Shown here piece by piece: positions 8,457-17,471 of a DNA stretch of 43,871 nt. A model generated the notes under the pieces. That model worked only from the letters and a program-made list of their open reading frames with translations, ran no database searches and was not told the DNA's origin. Positions within the stretch are counted from its first letter, which is position 1. Every line of letters starts with the position of its first letter. The translations under genes and the position numbers were made by a program. The DNA comes from Rhodospirillales bacterium (GTDB taxonomy: Bacteria > Pseudomonadota > Alphaproteobacteria > CACIAM-22H2): contig CANFCX010000008.1 in assembly GCA_947445225.1 (NCBI GenBank), positions 1 to 43,871 of the forward strand. The letters are read 5' to 3'.

Positions 8457-9764
8457 ATGCAAACCCATTTCACGCTTGCCCAGCTTGCCGATCCCGACCT
8501 CGCGGAATCGGAAAAAATTCTCCGCACCTGCGTGCATTGCGGGTTCTGCAACGCGACCTGCCCGACCTATGCCCTGCTTGGGGACGAACTCGATGGGCCG
8601 CGTGGGCGCATCTATCTGATCAAGGACATGATCGAAGGCGGCAAGGACGCCTCGCCGGTTCTGGTCCGTCATGTCGATCGATGCCTGTCCTGTTTGTCCT
8701 GCCTGACGACCTGCCCTTCCGGCGTCGATTACATGCATCTCGTCGACAATGCGCGGGCCCGCATCGAGGAGACCTATCGCCGGCCCTTCGCCGACCGCGC
8801 CCTGCGCGCCACGCTCGCCTTCGTGCTGCCGCGCCCCGGGCTGGCGCGGATCGCGCTGGCGGCGGCCGCGTTGGCGAAGCCGTTGGCGCTTCTGCTGCCG
8901 CGCGGCCGGATCGCGGCGATGCTGAAACTCGCCCGCGCGCCGGCGCCACCCTCGGTCATGGACCGGCCGCGGATTTTCCCGGCCGTCGGCAAACAGCGCA
9001 AACGCGTGGCGTTGCTGACCGGCTGCGTGCAGCAGGCGCTCGCCCCCCAAATCAACGAATCGACGATCCGCCTGCTGACCCGACTGGGCTGCGAGGTGGT
9101 GGTGGCCAAGGGTGCCGGATGTTGCGGGTCGCTGGTTCATCATCTCGGCCGCGCGGCGGAGGCGAAGGAAGCGGCGCGCCGGAATGTCGCGGCCTGGACG
9201 GCGGCGATCGAAGGCGGCGGGCTCGACGCCGTGATCGCCAATGCCTCCGGTTGCGGCACGATGCTCAAGGATTACGGACATGTGCTGCGCGGCGATCCGC
9301 TCTGGGCGGCGAAGGCCGCGAAGATTGCTGTTCTGGCCAAGGATGTGAGCGAAGTCGTGGGCGAGCTGGGTGTCGAAGGTTCATCCGCCCTGGCCGGAAT
9401 AAAAGTCGCCTATCACTCCGCCTGTTCCCTGCAACATGGCCAGAAGATCCACGACCTGCCGCGGCGGCTGCTGACCGCCGCCGGGTTCGCCGTCGTCGAT
9501 CCGCCGGATGGGCATCTGTGTTGCGGTTCGGCCGGAACCTACAACGTACTCCAGCCGGCCATCGCCGAATCCCTGCGCGAACGCAAGCTGGCGGCCATCG
9601 CGCGCGTGAACCCCGACATTATCGCGGCCGGCAATATCGGCTGCATCGCGCAGCTCGCGGGCGGCCGATCGCCCGTCGTGCATACCGTAGAGTTGCTCGA
9701 TTGGGCATCGGGCGGCCCGCGCCCGGTCGCCCTGGAAGGCCGCTTGGCCGGCACCGCCGGATAG
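8457..9764 (+). CDS. glcF: Glycolate oxidase, iron-sulfur subunit GlcF
   Basis: A 435-residue iron-sulfur protein that carries electrons from GlcDE. Two ferredoxin-type 4Fe-4S motifs lie near the N-terminus: C25-x2-C28-x2-C31-x3-C35 and C76-x2-C79-x2-C82-x3-C86. Two CCG domains follow, with GCCGSLVHHLG and LCCGSAGTYNVLQP, which are characteristic of GlcF and heterodisulfide-reductase-like subunits. The gene closes the glcDEF operon. Hydrophobic stretches near residues 118-155 could help membrane attachment. Length and motif order match the family. Confidence 0.95.
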   Translation: MQTHFTLAQLADPDLAESEKILRTCVHCGFCNATCPTYALLGDELDGPRGRIYLIKDMIEGGKDASPVLVRHVDRCLSCLSCLTTCPSGVDYMHLVDNARARIEETYRRPFADRALRATLAFVLPRPGLARIALAAAALAKPLALLLPRGRIAAMLKLARAPAPPSVMDRPRIFPAVGKQRKRVALLTGCVQQALAPQINESTIRLLTRLGCEVVVAKGAGCCGSLVHHLGRAAEAKEAARRNVAAWTAAIEGGGLDAVIANASGCGTMLKDYGHVLRGDPLWAAKAAKIAVLAKDVSEVVGELGVEGSSALAGIKVAYHSACSLQHGQKIHDLPRRLLTAAGFAVVDPPDGHLCCGSAGTYNVLQPAIAESLRERKLAAIARVNPDIIAAGNIGCIAQLAGGRSPVVHTVELLDWASGGPRPVALEGRLAGTAG

Positions 9765-9778
9765 GGAATAATGGGCGC

Positions 9779-10333
9779 ATGGCGCGATGGGTTGCGGCGA
9801 CACTTATCTTCCTGGCCTTTACGCTTCCGGCGGGAGTCCTCGCCGATCAGAAGGACCCGCGGCTCGACCGGCTCTTCGAACGACTGCGCGCGACCGAAAG
9901 CCCGGCCGAATCCGAGGTCATCGAAGCCCGGATTTGGGAGATTTGGGGTGAGTCCACCGATCGCCAGGCGAATCTTCTGATGGCGCGGGGCAGCGCCGCG
10001 TTGGATCGGCGGGAATTGCGCGTCGCGCTCGCCGCATTCGACGAGTTGGTCAAACAGGCGCCCGATTTCGCGGAAGCCTGGAACAAACGCGCGACCATCT
10101 ATTATTTGCTGGGCCGCATGGATGAATCGGTGCGCGACGTGCAACGCACATTGACGCTGGAGCCAAGGCATTTCGGCGCTTTGTCCGGCCTCGGGGTCAT
10201 CTATATGGGTCTGGACAACGACGCCTTGGCCATCAAGGCTTTCGAGGCGGCGCTCAAGCTTCATCCCAACATCGAGGGCGCGAGGGCGAATCTCGAAACA
10301 CTCGCCCGTCGCCAAGGTCGCCGCAATATCTAA
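9779..10333 (+). CDS. Exported tetratricopeptide-repeat protein
   Basis: A 184-residue protein with an N-terminal signal peptide (about residues 1-22, ending GVLA) and three to four TPR units. ALDRRELRVALAAFDELVKQAP, AWNKRATIYYLLGRMDESVRD and ALSGLGVIYMGLDNDALAIKAFEAAL show the TPR spacing. It is expected in the periplasm or attached to a membrane, acting as a scaffold; no partner is evident. It starts 14 bases after glcF in the same direction and may be co-transcribed, but a link to glycolate metabolism is not shown. Similar small exported TPR proteins are common alphaproteobacterial housekeeping neighbours of unknown role. Confidence 0.85.
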   Translation: MARWVAATLIFLAFTLPAGVLADQKDPRLDRLFERLRATESPAESEVIEARIWEIWGESTDRQANLLMARGSAALDRRELRVALAAFDELVKQAPDFAEAWNKRATIYYLLGRMDESVRDVQRTLTLEPRHFGALSGLGVIYMGLDNDALAIKAFEAALKLHPNIEGARANLETLARRQGRRNI

Positions 10334-10402
10334 CGGCCACGGGGCGCCGTAAGACCTTGCGATCGCGCGATAACCTCAAGTTGACTTTGTTCTATGGGGG
10401 CG

Positions 10403-10421
10403 AGCGCGATAAGATCGCGCT
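10403..10421. repeat. Short inverted repeat upstream of msrP
   Basis: AGCGCGAT and ATCGCGCT form an 8-bp inverted repeat around AAG, 28 bp before the msrP start. TTGACT at 10381-10386 could be a -35 element. A related GATCGCGCGAT string lies near 10361. It could be an operator or a transcript hairpin; the sequence alone does not decide. Confidence 0.4.
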
Positions 10422-10449
10422 TAAGTAAACATAGGCCTGGAGGACAGCA

Positions 10450-11418
10450 ATGCTGATCAAGGTCAAACGCGGCTGGGAATTGCCCGAATCGGCCGCCACG
10501 CCCGAATCCGTGTTCCACGACCGCCGCAACTTCATCAAGACCGCGGCGGCGGGAACGATGTTGCTCGCGGCCGGCGCCCCGGCGCTCGCCCAAACCGCCA
10601 AGCCGTCCGACGATCCCTCCGCCGATTTGTATCCGGGACAGCGCAACCCGCGCTACGTGCTGGACCGCGATCTGACGGACGAGAAAATCGCGACCACCTA
10701 TAACAATTTCTACGAATTCGGCACGTCCAAGACGATCTGGCAGGCGGCGCAGAAATTGCCGATCCGGCCCTGGGAAATCGGCGTCTCCGGCATGGTGGAA
10801 AAACCCTTCACCATCGGCGTCGACGATCTTTTGAAGAAGGTGAGCGTGGAGGAGCGCCTCTATCGCCATCGTTGTGTCGAGCGCTGGGCCATGGCCGTGC
10901 CCTGGAGCGGTTTCGGCATGAAGGAATTCGTCGCTCTGTGCAAACCCACGAGCGCCGCGAAATACGTGGCCATGTACACGTTCCAGCGCCCCGATGTCGC
11001 GCCCGGCCAGAAGGCGGCGCTTTATCCCTGGCCCTATGTCGAAGGCCTGACCATGGCCGAGGCGACCAACGACCTGACCTTCCTCGTCACCGGCATGTAT
11101 GGCAAGCCGGTGCCGCGGCAAAACGGGGCGCCGTTGCGATTGGCCACGCCCTGGAAATACGGATTCAAATCGATCAAATCGATCGTGCGTTTCGAGTTCA
11201 CCGACAAACGCCCGCTGTCGTTCTGGGAGGAAACCCAGGGCGGCGAATACGGCTTCTGGGCGAACGTCAACCCGCAGGTCTCGCATCCGCGTTGGAGCCA
11301 GGCGACGGAGGAGTTGATCGGCGCCCGCAAGGTCGTGCCGACCCAGCTTTTCAACGGCTATGGCGAATTTGTCGCCGACCTCTACAAGGACATGAAGAAC
11401 GAACGGCTCTACGCCTAG
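10450..11418 (+). CDS. msrP: Periplasmic methionine-sulfoxide reductase, molybdopterin subunit MsrP (YedY)
   Basis: A 322-residue Tat-exported molybdoenzyme that repairs methionine sulfoxide in periplasmic proteins. A twin-arginine signal (DRRNFIKTAAAGTMLL, residues 24-39) precedes the sulfite-oxidase-fold domain. C142 in RHRCVERWAMAVPW is the expected molybdenum ligand. LATPWKYGFKSIKSI and FWANVNPQVSHPRW are family motifs. A strong GGAGGA ribosome-binding site precedes the ATG. The usual haem-bearing membrane partner MsrQ is not encoded next to it. A strong shared terminator follows and then rsgA on the opposite strand. Confidence 0.95.
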   Translation: MLIKVKRGWELPESAATPESVFHDRRNFIKTAAAGTMLLAAGAPALAQTAKPSDDPSADLYPGQRNPRYVLDRDLTDEKIATTYNNFYEFGTSKTIWQAAQKLPIRPWEIGVSGMVEKPFTIGVDDLLKKVSVEERLYRHRCVERWAMAVPWSGFGMKEFVALCKPTSAAKYVAMYTFQRPDVAPGQKAALYPWPYVEGLTMAEATNDLTFLVTGMYGKPVPRQNGAPLRLATPWKYGFKSIKSIVRFEFTDKRPLSFWEETQGGEYGFWANVNPQVSHPRWSQATEELIGARKVVPTQLFNGYGEFVADLYKDMKNERLYA

Positions 11419-11439
11419 GCGGTCGGCCTGGTGAAATCG

Positions 11440-11467
11440 AAACGGCCCGCCCCGAGGCGGGCCGTTT
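11440..11467. terminator. Bidirectional terminator between msrP and rsgA
   Basis: A perfect 12-bp stem (AAACGGCCCGCC/GGCGGGCCGTTT) with a CCGA loop. The stem ends give T-runs on both strands, with TTTCTCTTT on the plus side. It lies between the convergent ends of msrP (11418) and rsgA (11480). Confidence 0.9.
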
Positions 11468-11479
11468 CTCTTTGGGCTG

Positions 11480-12538
11480 TCAGCTTTTCGGGCTCCGGCG
11501 TTTGATGTCCTTCACCACCCGGCCGAAATGGCGCTCCGCGCGTTTGCGCTCGCGTGCCGCGGTTCCCCCGCGCCGGCTTTCCTGAAAGGCGGCTTCGCGG
11601 GACAGCTTGCGCCAGCTTTCGTAGCGCCCCGGATCGAGGCTTCCATCGGCCAAAGCCGCGCGCACGGCACAGCCGGGCTCGCCGCCATGGCTGCAATCGT
11701 TGAAGCGGCAATCGGCGATCAATGCGTCGATTTCGGCGAAGCCCGCCAGCGCGGTTTGGCCGTCATACCAGGGAGCGATTTCACGCAAGCCCGGCGTATC
11801 CACGATCATGGCGCCGCCGGGCAGGAACAGAAGCTCCCGCCGCGTCGTCGTGTGCCGGCCTTTTCCGTCCTCGTCGCTTACCGCGCCGGTCTCCTGCCGG
11901 TTTTCGCCGAGCAGGCGGTTGATCAGGGTCGATTTGCCGACGCCGGAGGAGCCGACGCAGGCCACGGTACGGCCACACGCCAGATAAGGGGACAGCGCCT
12001 CGACACCCGCGCCGGATCGCGCGCTCAAGGTCAGCACCGTCAGGCCCGGCGCCAAGGCTTCGAGTTCGCCTTTCCGATCGCCGATATCGAGCGCTTCGTC
12101 CGCCTTGTTGATGACGACGACGGGTTGAGCGCCGCCATTCCACACCGCGATCAGATAACGCTCGATGCGGCGGGGATTGAAATCATGCCCGGCATCGGTG
12201 ACGACCAGCACCGTATCCAGATTGGCGGCGACGAATTGCACCGCCAGTCTTTTGCCGACCGCTTCGCGCGCCAGATAACTGGCGCGCGGCAGGATCGCCT
12301 TGACGCGCCAATCGCCCGGCAACATTTCCGCCGCCACCCAATCGCCGGCCACCGGCGGGTCGTCCGCTTCGCCGCGCCCGCGGCGGGGCAGAATGGCGGC
12401 ATGTTCGCCGTCCGCCGCCATCAACAGACACCGGCCGCTATCCTGACGGATAACGCGGCCGGGCTTCAGGCTTCCGTCGCCCAACGCGGCCAACGCCGCG
12501 GCGAAGTGGCCGTTCCATCCAAGTTGTTCCAAAAACAT
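11480..12538 (-). CDS. rsgA: Ribosome small-subunit-dependent GTPase RsgA
   Basis: A 352-residue circularly permuted GTPase that checks late 30S ribosomal subunit assembly. An OB-fold region (about 20-85) is followed by the permuted G motifs in the order G4 NKAD (144-147), G1 GSSGVGKST (196-204) and G3 DTPG (247-250). A zinc knuckle uses C277, C282, H284 and C290. The C-terminus is basic. The ATG at 12538 is preferred: the protein then begins MFLEQLGWNG, as family members do. The frame is open to 12613 with another ATG at 12580. It is monocistronic, convergent with msrP. Confidence 0.94.
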   Translation of the reverse strand: MFLEQLGWNGHFAAALAALGDGSLKPGRVIRQDSGRCLLMAADGEHAAILPRRGRGEADDPPVAGDWVAAEMLPGDWRVKAILPRASYLAREAVGKRLAVQFVAANLDTVLVVTDAGHDFNPRRIERYLIAVWNGGAQPVVVINKADEALDIGDRKGELEALAPGLTVLTLSARSGAGVEALSPYLACGRTVACVGSSGVGKSTLINRLLGENRQETGAVSDEDGKGRHTTTRRELLFLPGGAMIVDTPGLREIAPWYDGQTALAGFAEIDALIADCRFNDCSHGGEPGCAVRAALADGSLDPGRYESWRKLSREAAFQESRRGGTAARERKRAERHFGRVVKDIKRRSPKS

Positions 12539-12842
12539 GGGGATGGATCCCTTGTGCAAGTCATACCGCGCGTCCGGCATATCCGCCGGACGCGTCTGAA
12601 AGCCCCGGAACACGAAGCGCCGGAACTTGGCGCTCGCCGTCTTTACAGGCGGCGAGCGGCGGTATTAGGCAAGGTCGATCATCCCGCGAGGATCGCTGAT
12701 CGCGTGGACGCAAGTCAAGCCGGCGGCTTTCCCGGGCGCGGCGACACGCAGAGTTTACCCGTGTTTACCGCCGGGATGTGTTGCCTGGCGGCGGTCGTCG
12801 TGGATTAATCCCGGCCGCGATACTCCGAGGGACGGCGAGGCG
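12539..12842. other. Intergenic region with two strong hairpins between rsgA and the radical SAM operon
   Basis: No gene is seen in these 304 bases, although meaningless open frames cross them. Two clear hairpins stand out. One is CGCGTCCGGC/GCCGGACGCG with a 6-base loop (12569-12594). The other is CGCTCGCCG/CGGCGAGCG with a 10-base loop (12631-12658). Neither is followed by a T-run, so they are not ordinary terminators. The region should contain the promoters for rsgA (minus) and the radical SAM operon (plus), but no confident hexamers were found. GGCGAGG just before 12843 is the ribosome-binding site of the radical SAM gene. Confidence 0.6.
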
Positions 12843-13913
12843 ATGGAATCCATCTATTACGTCATGTGTTTTGCCTGCCATCGCAAATGCAGGCATTGTT
12901 ATGAAGATCGCTTCCGGCCCTATGTCCGCGGCGAACTGACGGCCGTCGTCGAGCAGGCGGTTCGCAATTTCCCCCGGATCGTCGATCATTTCCCGGAGCG
13001 GATGACCTATCTCGATCTCAATGACCCGCGCCCGGATGGGAGCCTGAAGGAAAAGACCGGCCGCATCATCCTGTCCGGCGGTGAATCGTTGCTCGAACCC
13101 GTGCGCCACGCCGTGACCTATCCGGTGATCGAACGGTTGAACGCGCGTTATGCCGGCAAGGGCGGCGTGAAGATCGTCGTGCAAACCACCGGCGATTTGC
13201 TGACCGAGGACATCGTCGGCGATCTGATGGATCGCGGCGTGTGGATGGTTTCGGTCGCCGGGGTCGACGATTTCCATGTCGGGTTGGAGGGTGAGGCCAA
13301 ACAGACCGCGTTCAGGGACGAACTCGCCGGTCTGTTCGCGCGCCTGGGCCTCAAGCCGTCGCTTTTACCGTCCACCGATGCGCGCTGGCTGGAACAGGAA
13401 GGGCCGCTTTACGGCTTCTTCGGCGCCACGCCCGATTCCTGGATTGGGAAGATTTGGCCGCGCGGACGCGCCTGGGACAACGATCTGTCGAAGGCCACCA
13501 TCGCCGATAATTTCTGCAACCGCTGGTCGGGTGGGCTGAACTTCCTGCAGCACGGCTATAGCGGGTCCGAGGTTTCGGTCGAGCCGACCGGCGATGTTTT
13601 TCCGTGCTGCATCAAGACCAAGCTGCCGATCGGCAATCTGCTCGAAGACGATCTGATCGAACTGCTCGATTCACTGGTCGGCGAACCCGCTTATGAGGCG
13701 ATTTCGATGGGGCACCCGGAGCGCATGGGTGTGGCCCAGGGCTGGGACGTCGAGACTTTCTTGCAAAAATCCAAGACCACGACGCCGTCGGGACGGTCCT
13801 ATCAAAACCTTTGCATCGGTTGCGACAAATTCCACGCCGAAATGCTTGGACCGGTGCTGGAGGCCGCGCGCGACCGCCGCCGCGCCAACCGATTGGTGCG
13901 GCAGGGAGCCTGA
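12843..13913 (+). CDS. Radical SAM protein with SPASM-like C-terminal cysteines
   Basis: A 356-residue radical SAM enzyme. The 4Fe-4S/SAM motif C12-x3-C16-x2-C19 lies at the very N-terminus (ACHRKCRHCYED), followed by a GGE-type SAM-binding strand (IILSGGESLLEP). The C-terminal third has further cysteines in DVFPCCIKTKLPIGNL and LCIGCDKFH, which resemble a SPASM auxiliary-cluster region. The reaction is unknown; SPASM relatives modify peptides or proteins. It opens an operon: the stop overlaps the ribosome-binding zone of the YnjB-like gene 4 bases later, followed by the permease, the ATPase and a SUMF1-fold protein. The co-location suggests that the enzyme and transporter share a pathway, which is inference. 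Confidence 0.85.
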   Translation: MESIYYVMCFACHRKCRHCYEDRFRPYVRGELTAVVEQAVRNFPRIVDHFPERMTYLDLNDPRPDGSLKEKTGRIILSGGESLLEPVRHAVTYPVIERLNARYAGKGGVKIVVQTTGDLLTEDIVGDLMDRGVWMVSVAGVDDFHVGLEGEAKQTAFRDELAGLFARLGLKPSLLPSTDARWLEQEGPLYGFFGATPDSWIGKIWPRGRAWDNDLSKATIADNFCNRWSGGLNFLQHGYSGSEVSVEPTGDVFPCCIKTKLPIGNLLEDDLIELLDSLVGEPAYEAISMGHPERMGVAQGWDVETFLQKSKTTTPSGRSYQNLCIGCDKFHAEMLGPVLEAARDRRRANRLVRQGA

Positions 13914-13917
13914 TGTG

Positions 13918-15117
13918 ATGAAACGGTTCGTGCTGGCCGTCTGTGCGGTGCTTTTGGGTTCCTCGGTTTTTGGGTTGGCGCGGGCGCAGCCATGGCCGGA
14001 CATCCTCGCCAAGGCCAGGGGCCAAACTATGTTCTGGAACGCCTGGGGAGGCGACGACAAGACCAACGCCTTCATCGCCTGGGTGGGGGATGAAGTGCAA
14101 AAGCGTTACGGCGTCACCATCCGCCATGTCCGCCTGCGCGACACCGCGGAGGCCGTGACCCGTGTCGTCGCCGAAAAAGCGGCGGGACGGAATCAAGGCG
14201 GCTCCGTCGATCTGATCTGGATCAATGGCCCGAATTTCGTGGCCATGAAGGAGCAGGGGCTGTTGTTCGGGCCGTTCACCGGGCTGCTGCCCAACTACCG
14301 ATTCGTTGATTTCGAGACCAAACCGTCGAATCTTGTGGATTTCACCGTGCCCGTGGATGGGCTGGAATCGCCGTGGCGTTTGGCCCAAATCGTGTTCATC
14401 CACGATGCCGCGCGCACCAAGGACATGCCGCGATCGATTCCGGCGTTGTTGGATTGGGCCAGGCGCAATCCGGGCAGATTGACCCATCCATCGGTCGGGA
14501 ATTTTCTCGGTGCCACCTTCCTCAAACAGGCGCTCTACGAACTGACGCCCGATCCGGCGATGCTGCAAAAGCCGGCGACCGACGAAAATTTCGCCAAGGC
14601 CACGGCGCCGTTGTGGGTTTGGTACGACCAGTTGTTGCCCTTGTTGTGGCGGCAGGGGCGGCAATTCCCGGAGACCGGGCCGGCGCAGCGGCAATTGCTC
14701 AATGACGGCGACATCGACATCCTGATTTCCTTCAACCCGTCCGAGGCCGCGGTATCGATCGCGGGCGGGTTGTTGCCCAATACCGCGCGGACCTTCGTCA
14801 TGGATCGCGGCACCATCGGCAACACCAGCTTCGTCGCCATACCCTACAATGCCGCGAACAAGGAGGCGGCGATGGTCGTCGCCGATTTCCTGCTCGACCC
14901 CATCGTCCAGGCAAAGGCCCAGGACCCGGCGGTGCTCGGCAATGTCACGGTGCTCGATTTGCGGAAGCTGACGGCGGAACAACGGAACATGTTCGAGGCC
15001 GTGCCGCGCGGCGCGGCCACGCCGACACCGGCGGAGCTCGGCCGGGTTCTGCTCGAACCGCACGCTTCCTGGATGACGCGCATCGCCGCGGAATGGACGA
15101 AGCGTTATACGCGATAG
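13918..15117 (+). CDS. ABC transporter substrate-binding protein, YnjB family
   Basis: A 399-residue periplasmic binding protein. A Sec signal peptide covers residues 1-23 (ending GLARA). The mature part starts with the KARGQTMFWNAWGGDD segment typical of YnjB relatives, and has SVDLIWINGPNFVAMK and DIDILISFNPSEAAVSIA later. The substrate of the YnjBCD family is not established; the fold is of the iron/thiamine/polyamine binding-protein type. The ATG at 13918 is given; a GTG at 13915 is in the same frame. AGGGAG ends about 10 bases upstream inside the end of the radical SAM gene, indicating coupling. The permease and ATPase genes follow in order, as in E. coli ynjBCD. Confidence 0.88.
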   Translation: MKRFVLAVCAVLLGSSVFGLARAQPWPDILAKARGQTMFWNAWGGDDKTNAFIAWVGDEVQKRYGVTIRHVRLRDTAEAVTRVVAEKAAGRNQGGSVDLIWINGPNFVAMKEQGLLFGPFTGLLPNYRFVDFETKPSNLVDFTVPVDGLESPWRLAQIVFIHDAARTKDMPRSIPALLDWARRNPGRLTHPSVGNFLGATFLKQALYELTPDPAMLQKPATDENFAKATAPLWVWYDQLLPLLWRQGRQFPETGPAQRQLLNDGDIDILISFNPSEAAVSIAGGLLPNTARTFVMDRGTIGNTSFVAIPYNAANKEAAMVVADFLLDPIVQAKAQDPAVLGNVTVLDLRKLTAEQRNMFEAVPRGAATPTPAELGRVLLEPHASWMTRIAAEWTKRYTR

Positions 15118-15148
15118 ACCCGCCCGCGCCGTTCCACGATCCAGCCCG

Positions 15149-16828
15149 ATGCTTCGCATCGCCCCGGTTGTCACCTTGCTGCTGTTGATCCTGCCAATCG
15201 CGGCGGGACTGGCGGGTACGGTCCTGCCGTCCTTCGGCTACCTGCCGGCGCTCGGCGGGACCGAGTTCAGCCTCGGCCCTTGGCGCGACCTTTTGGCTTA
15301 TCCCGGATTCGGCAGCGCCCTGCGCCTGAGCATCGTCACCGGCGTTGCCGCGACAATGTTGTCCTTCGCCATCGCCGTTCTAACCTGCGCCACCTTCCAC
15401 GGGGCGCCGGGATTCCGCCGCCTGCAAGCCGCGATCGCCCCGATCCTGGCGATGCCGCATTCGGCGCTCGCCATCGGTTTTGCCTTCCTGATCGCACCCA
15501 GCGGCTGGCTGGCGCGGCTTGCCGCGTCGGTCACGGGCGCGGATCGACCCGGCGACATCGTCACCGTGCAGGATGAAGGCGGGCTCGCGCTCATCGCCGG
15601 GCTGCTGCTCAAAGAGGTGCCCTATCTGCTGCTGATGATTTTCGCCGCGCTCAATCAAATGCCGGCGCGGCAGGCCATGGCGATCGCGCGCAGCCTCGGT
15701 TATGGCGCCGCTTTGGCCTGGATCAAGGTCGTGCTGCCGCGGATCTATCCGCAGATCCGTTTGCCGATCTATGCCGTGCTGGCCTTTTCGCTTTCGGTCG
15801 TCGATGTCGCCTTGATCCTGGGGCCGGGCAATCCGCCGCCTTTGGGCCCGCTCGCCCTGCGCTGGTTCTCCGATCCGCTTCTGTTGCTCTATTTCCCGGC
15901 GGCGGCCGCCGCGTGTTTGCAGTTGGCGCTGTTGGTGGCCGCCATCGCGTTGTGGCGGACAGGGGAGGTCGTGGTGGCGCGGGCCGGGCGATGGTGGATC
16001 GCGCGCGGCGGGCGCGGGCTCGCGGTGCAGCCCTTTTTGAATGCCGCTGGGCGGATCGCCTGGCTGCTCCTGGCGTTGAGCGCGCTGAGTCTGCTGGCGA
16101 TGGGCTTGTGGTCGGTGGCGGAGAGCTGGCGTTTTCCCGATCTCCTGCCGACCGGCTGGACGCTCGCGACCTGGACACGGCAGGCGGCGGGGCTGTGGTG
16201 GCCGGTGCAAACCACGATGGCGTTGGCGCTGGTCTCGACCCTTATTGCGATGGTCCTCGCGCTTGCCTGTCTGGAAAATGAACAGCGGCGCGGCCTGCAT
16301 CCGGGGATCGGAGCGCTTTGGCTGCTTTACACACCCTTGCTCGTGCCCCAGATCGCCTTTCTGTTCGGCGCGCAGATCGTGTTGATCCGTCTCGATCTCG
16401 ACGGCACCTGGACGGCGCTGGTTTGGTCGCATCTGCTGTTCGTGTTGCCCTATGTGTTCCTGTCGCTGGCCGATCCCTGGCGGAACATCGATCCCCGGCT
16501 GATCCGCACGGCGGCCTGCCTGGGTGCCTCGCCATTGCGCATTCTGTTCGCGGTTAAGCTGCCGATGATGTTGCGCCCGCTGTTGGCCGCGGCCGCGGTG
16601 GGGTTCGCGGTCAGTGTCGGCCTGTATCTGCCGACTCTGTTCGCCGGCAACGGCCGGTTCGCGACGCTGACCACGGAGGCGGTGACGCTGGCCGGGGGCG
16701 CCGATCGCCGCATCATCGGCATCCATGCGTTGCTGCAAGCGCTGTTGCCGCTGTTGATCTACGCCATCGCCTTGGCTGCGCCGTCGATCGCCTTCCGGCA
16801 TCGCCGTTTGCTGGCGGTCGCGTCGTGA
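15149..16828 (+). CDS. ABC transporter permease, fused double domain, YnjC family
   Basis: A 559-residue integral membrane protein with about twelve hydrophobic segments, made of two binding-protein-dependent permease halves in one chain (roughly 1-270 and 290-559). Each half carries an EAA-like loop: QAMAIARSLGYGAALAWIKVVLPRI in the first and LIRTAACLGASPLRILFAVKLPMM in the second. This double permease is characteristic of YnjC and of the iron/thiamine transporter class. It pairs with the YnjB-like binding protein upstream. Its stop overlaps the GTG start of the ATPase gene (GTGA). Confidence 0.9.
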   Translation: MLRIAPVVTLLLLILPIAAGLAGTVLPSFGYLPALGGTEFSLGPWRDLLAYPGFGSALRLSIVTGVAATMLSFAIAVLTCATFHGAPGFRRLQAAIAPILAMPHSALAIGFAFLIAPSGWLARLAASVTGADRPGDIVTVQDEGGLALIAGLLLKEVPYLLLMIFAALNQMPARQAMAIARSLGYGAALAWIKVVLPRIYPQIRLPIYAVLAFSLSVVDVALILGPGNPPPLGPLALRWFSDPLLLLYFPAAAAACLQLALLVAAIALWRTGEVVVARAGRWWIARGGRGLAVQPFLNAAGRIAWLLLALSALSLLAMGLWSVAESWRFPDLLPTGWTLATWTRQAAGLWWPVQTTMALALVSTLIAMVLALACLENEQRRGLHPGIGALWLLYTPLLVPQIAFLFGAQIVLIRLDLDGTWTALVWSHLLFVLPYVFLSLADPWRNIDPRLIRTAACLGASPLRILFAVKLPMMLRPLLAAAAVGFAVSVGLYLPTLFAGNGRFATLTTEAVTLAGGADRRIIGIHALLQALLPLLIYAIALAAPSIAFRHRRLLAVAS

Positions 16829-17460
16829 CCGGCCGCCTGCGCCTCGAAGGCGTGGAGATCGCGCTGCAAGGCCGCGTGCTGATTCCCGCGCTCGACCTGA
16901 CCGTCGCGGCGGGCCAGGCGGTGACGCTGATGGGGCCGAGCGGGTCCGGCAAATCGACCTTGCTCGCCTTTCTCTGCGGCACCATGGACCCCGCCTTCGT
17001 CGCGCGCGGGCGTGTCCATGTTAATGGCCTGGAGGTGACGGCGCTGCCGCCGGAGCAGCGGAAACTCGGCATCCTCTATCAGGACGATTTGTTGTTTCCG
17101 CATTTGTCGGTGGGCGGCAATCTCGCCTTTGGGCTGACGGCCGCGATCCGGGGCCGGGCGGCGCGGCGCGAGCGCATCGAGGCGGCGCTGGTCGAGGCCG
17201 GTCTCGCCGGGTTCGCCGAGCGCGACCCGGCGACTCTGTCGGGCGGGCAGCGGGCGCGGGTGGCTTTGCTGCGCGTCCTGCTGTCGGAGCCGCGCGCCTT
17301 GCTGCTCGATGAGCCTTTCGGCAGGTTGGACGCGGCGTTGCGTCAGGATTTTCGCCGCTTCGTCTTCGATCACGCCGCGTCCCGCGGTTTGCCGGTTCTT
17401 CTGGTCACTCATGACGAGGCGGACGCGAACGCGGCCGGCGGTCCGGTCATCAGGCTCTAG
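16825..17460 (+). CDS. ABC transporter ATP-binding protein, YnjD family
   Basis: A 211-residue ATPase that powers the YnjBC-type importer. Walker A GPSGSGKST lies at residues 37-45, the Q-loop at LGILYQDD, the signature LSGGQRARV near 134-142 and Walker B ALLLDEPFG near 154-162. The switch histidine is in LVTHDEADA. It is a short form with no regulatory extension, as in YnjD. It starts at a GTG that overlaps the permease stop by 4 bases, so the two are translationally coupled. The SUMF1-fold gene follows 11 bases later. Confidence 0.93.
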   Translation: MTGRLRLEGVEIALQGRVLIPALDLTVAAGQAVTLMGPSGSGKSTLLAFLCGTMDPAFVARGRVHVNGLEVTALPPEQRKLGILYQDDLLFPHLSVGGNLAFGLTAAIRGRAARRERIEAALVEAGLAGFAERDPATLSGGQRARVALLRVLLSEPRALLLDEPFGRLDAALRQDFRRFVFDHAASRGLPVLLVTHDEADANAAGGPVIRL

Positions 17461-17471
17461 GGAGGTCAGCG

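Noticed and set aside
15380-16801. Minus-strand open frame of 473 codons opposite the YnjC permease
   Set aside because: The Q/R/H-rich translation is the antisense of membrane segments; the plus strand encodes a standard double permease.
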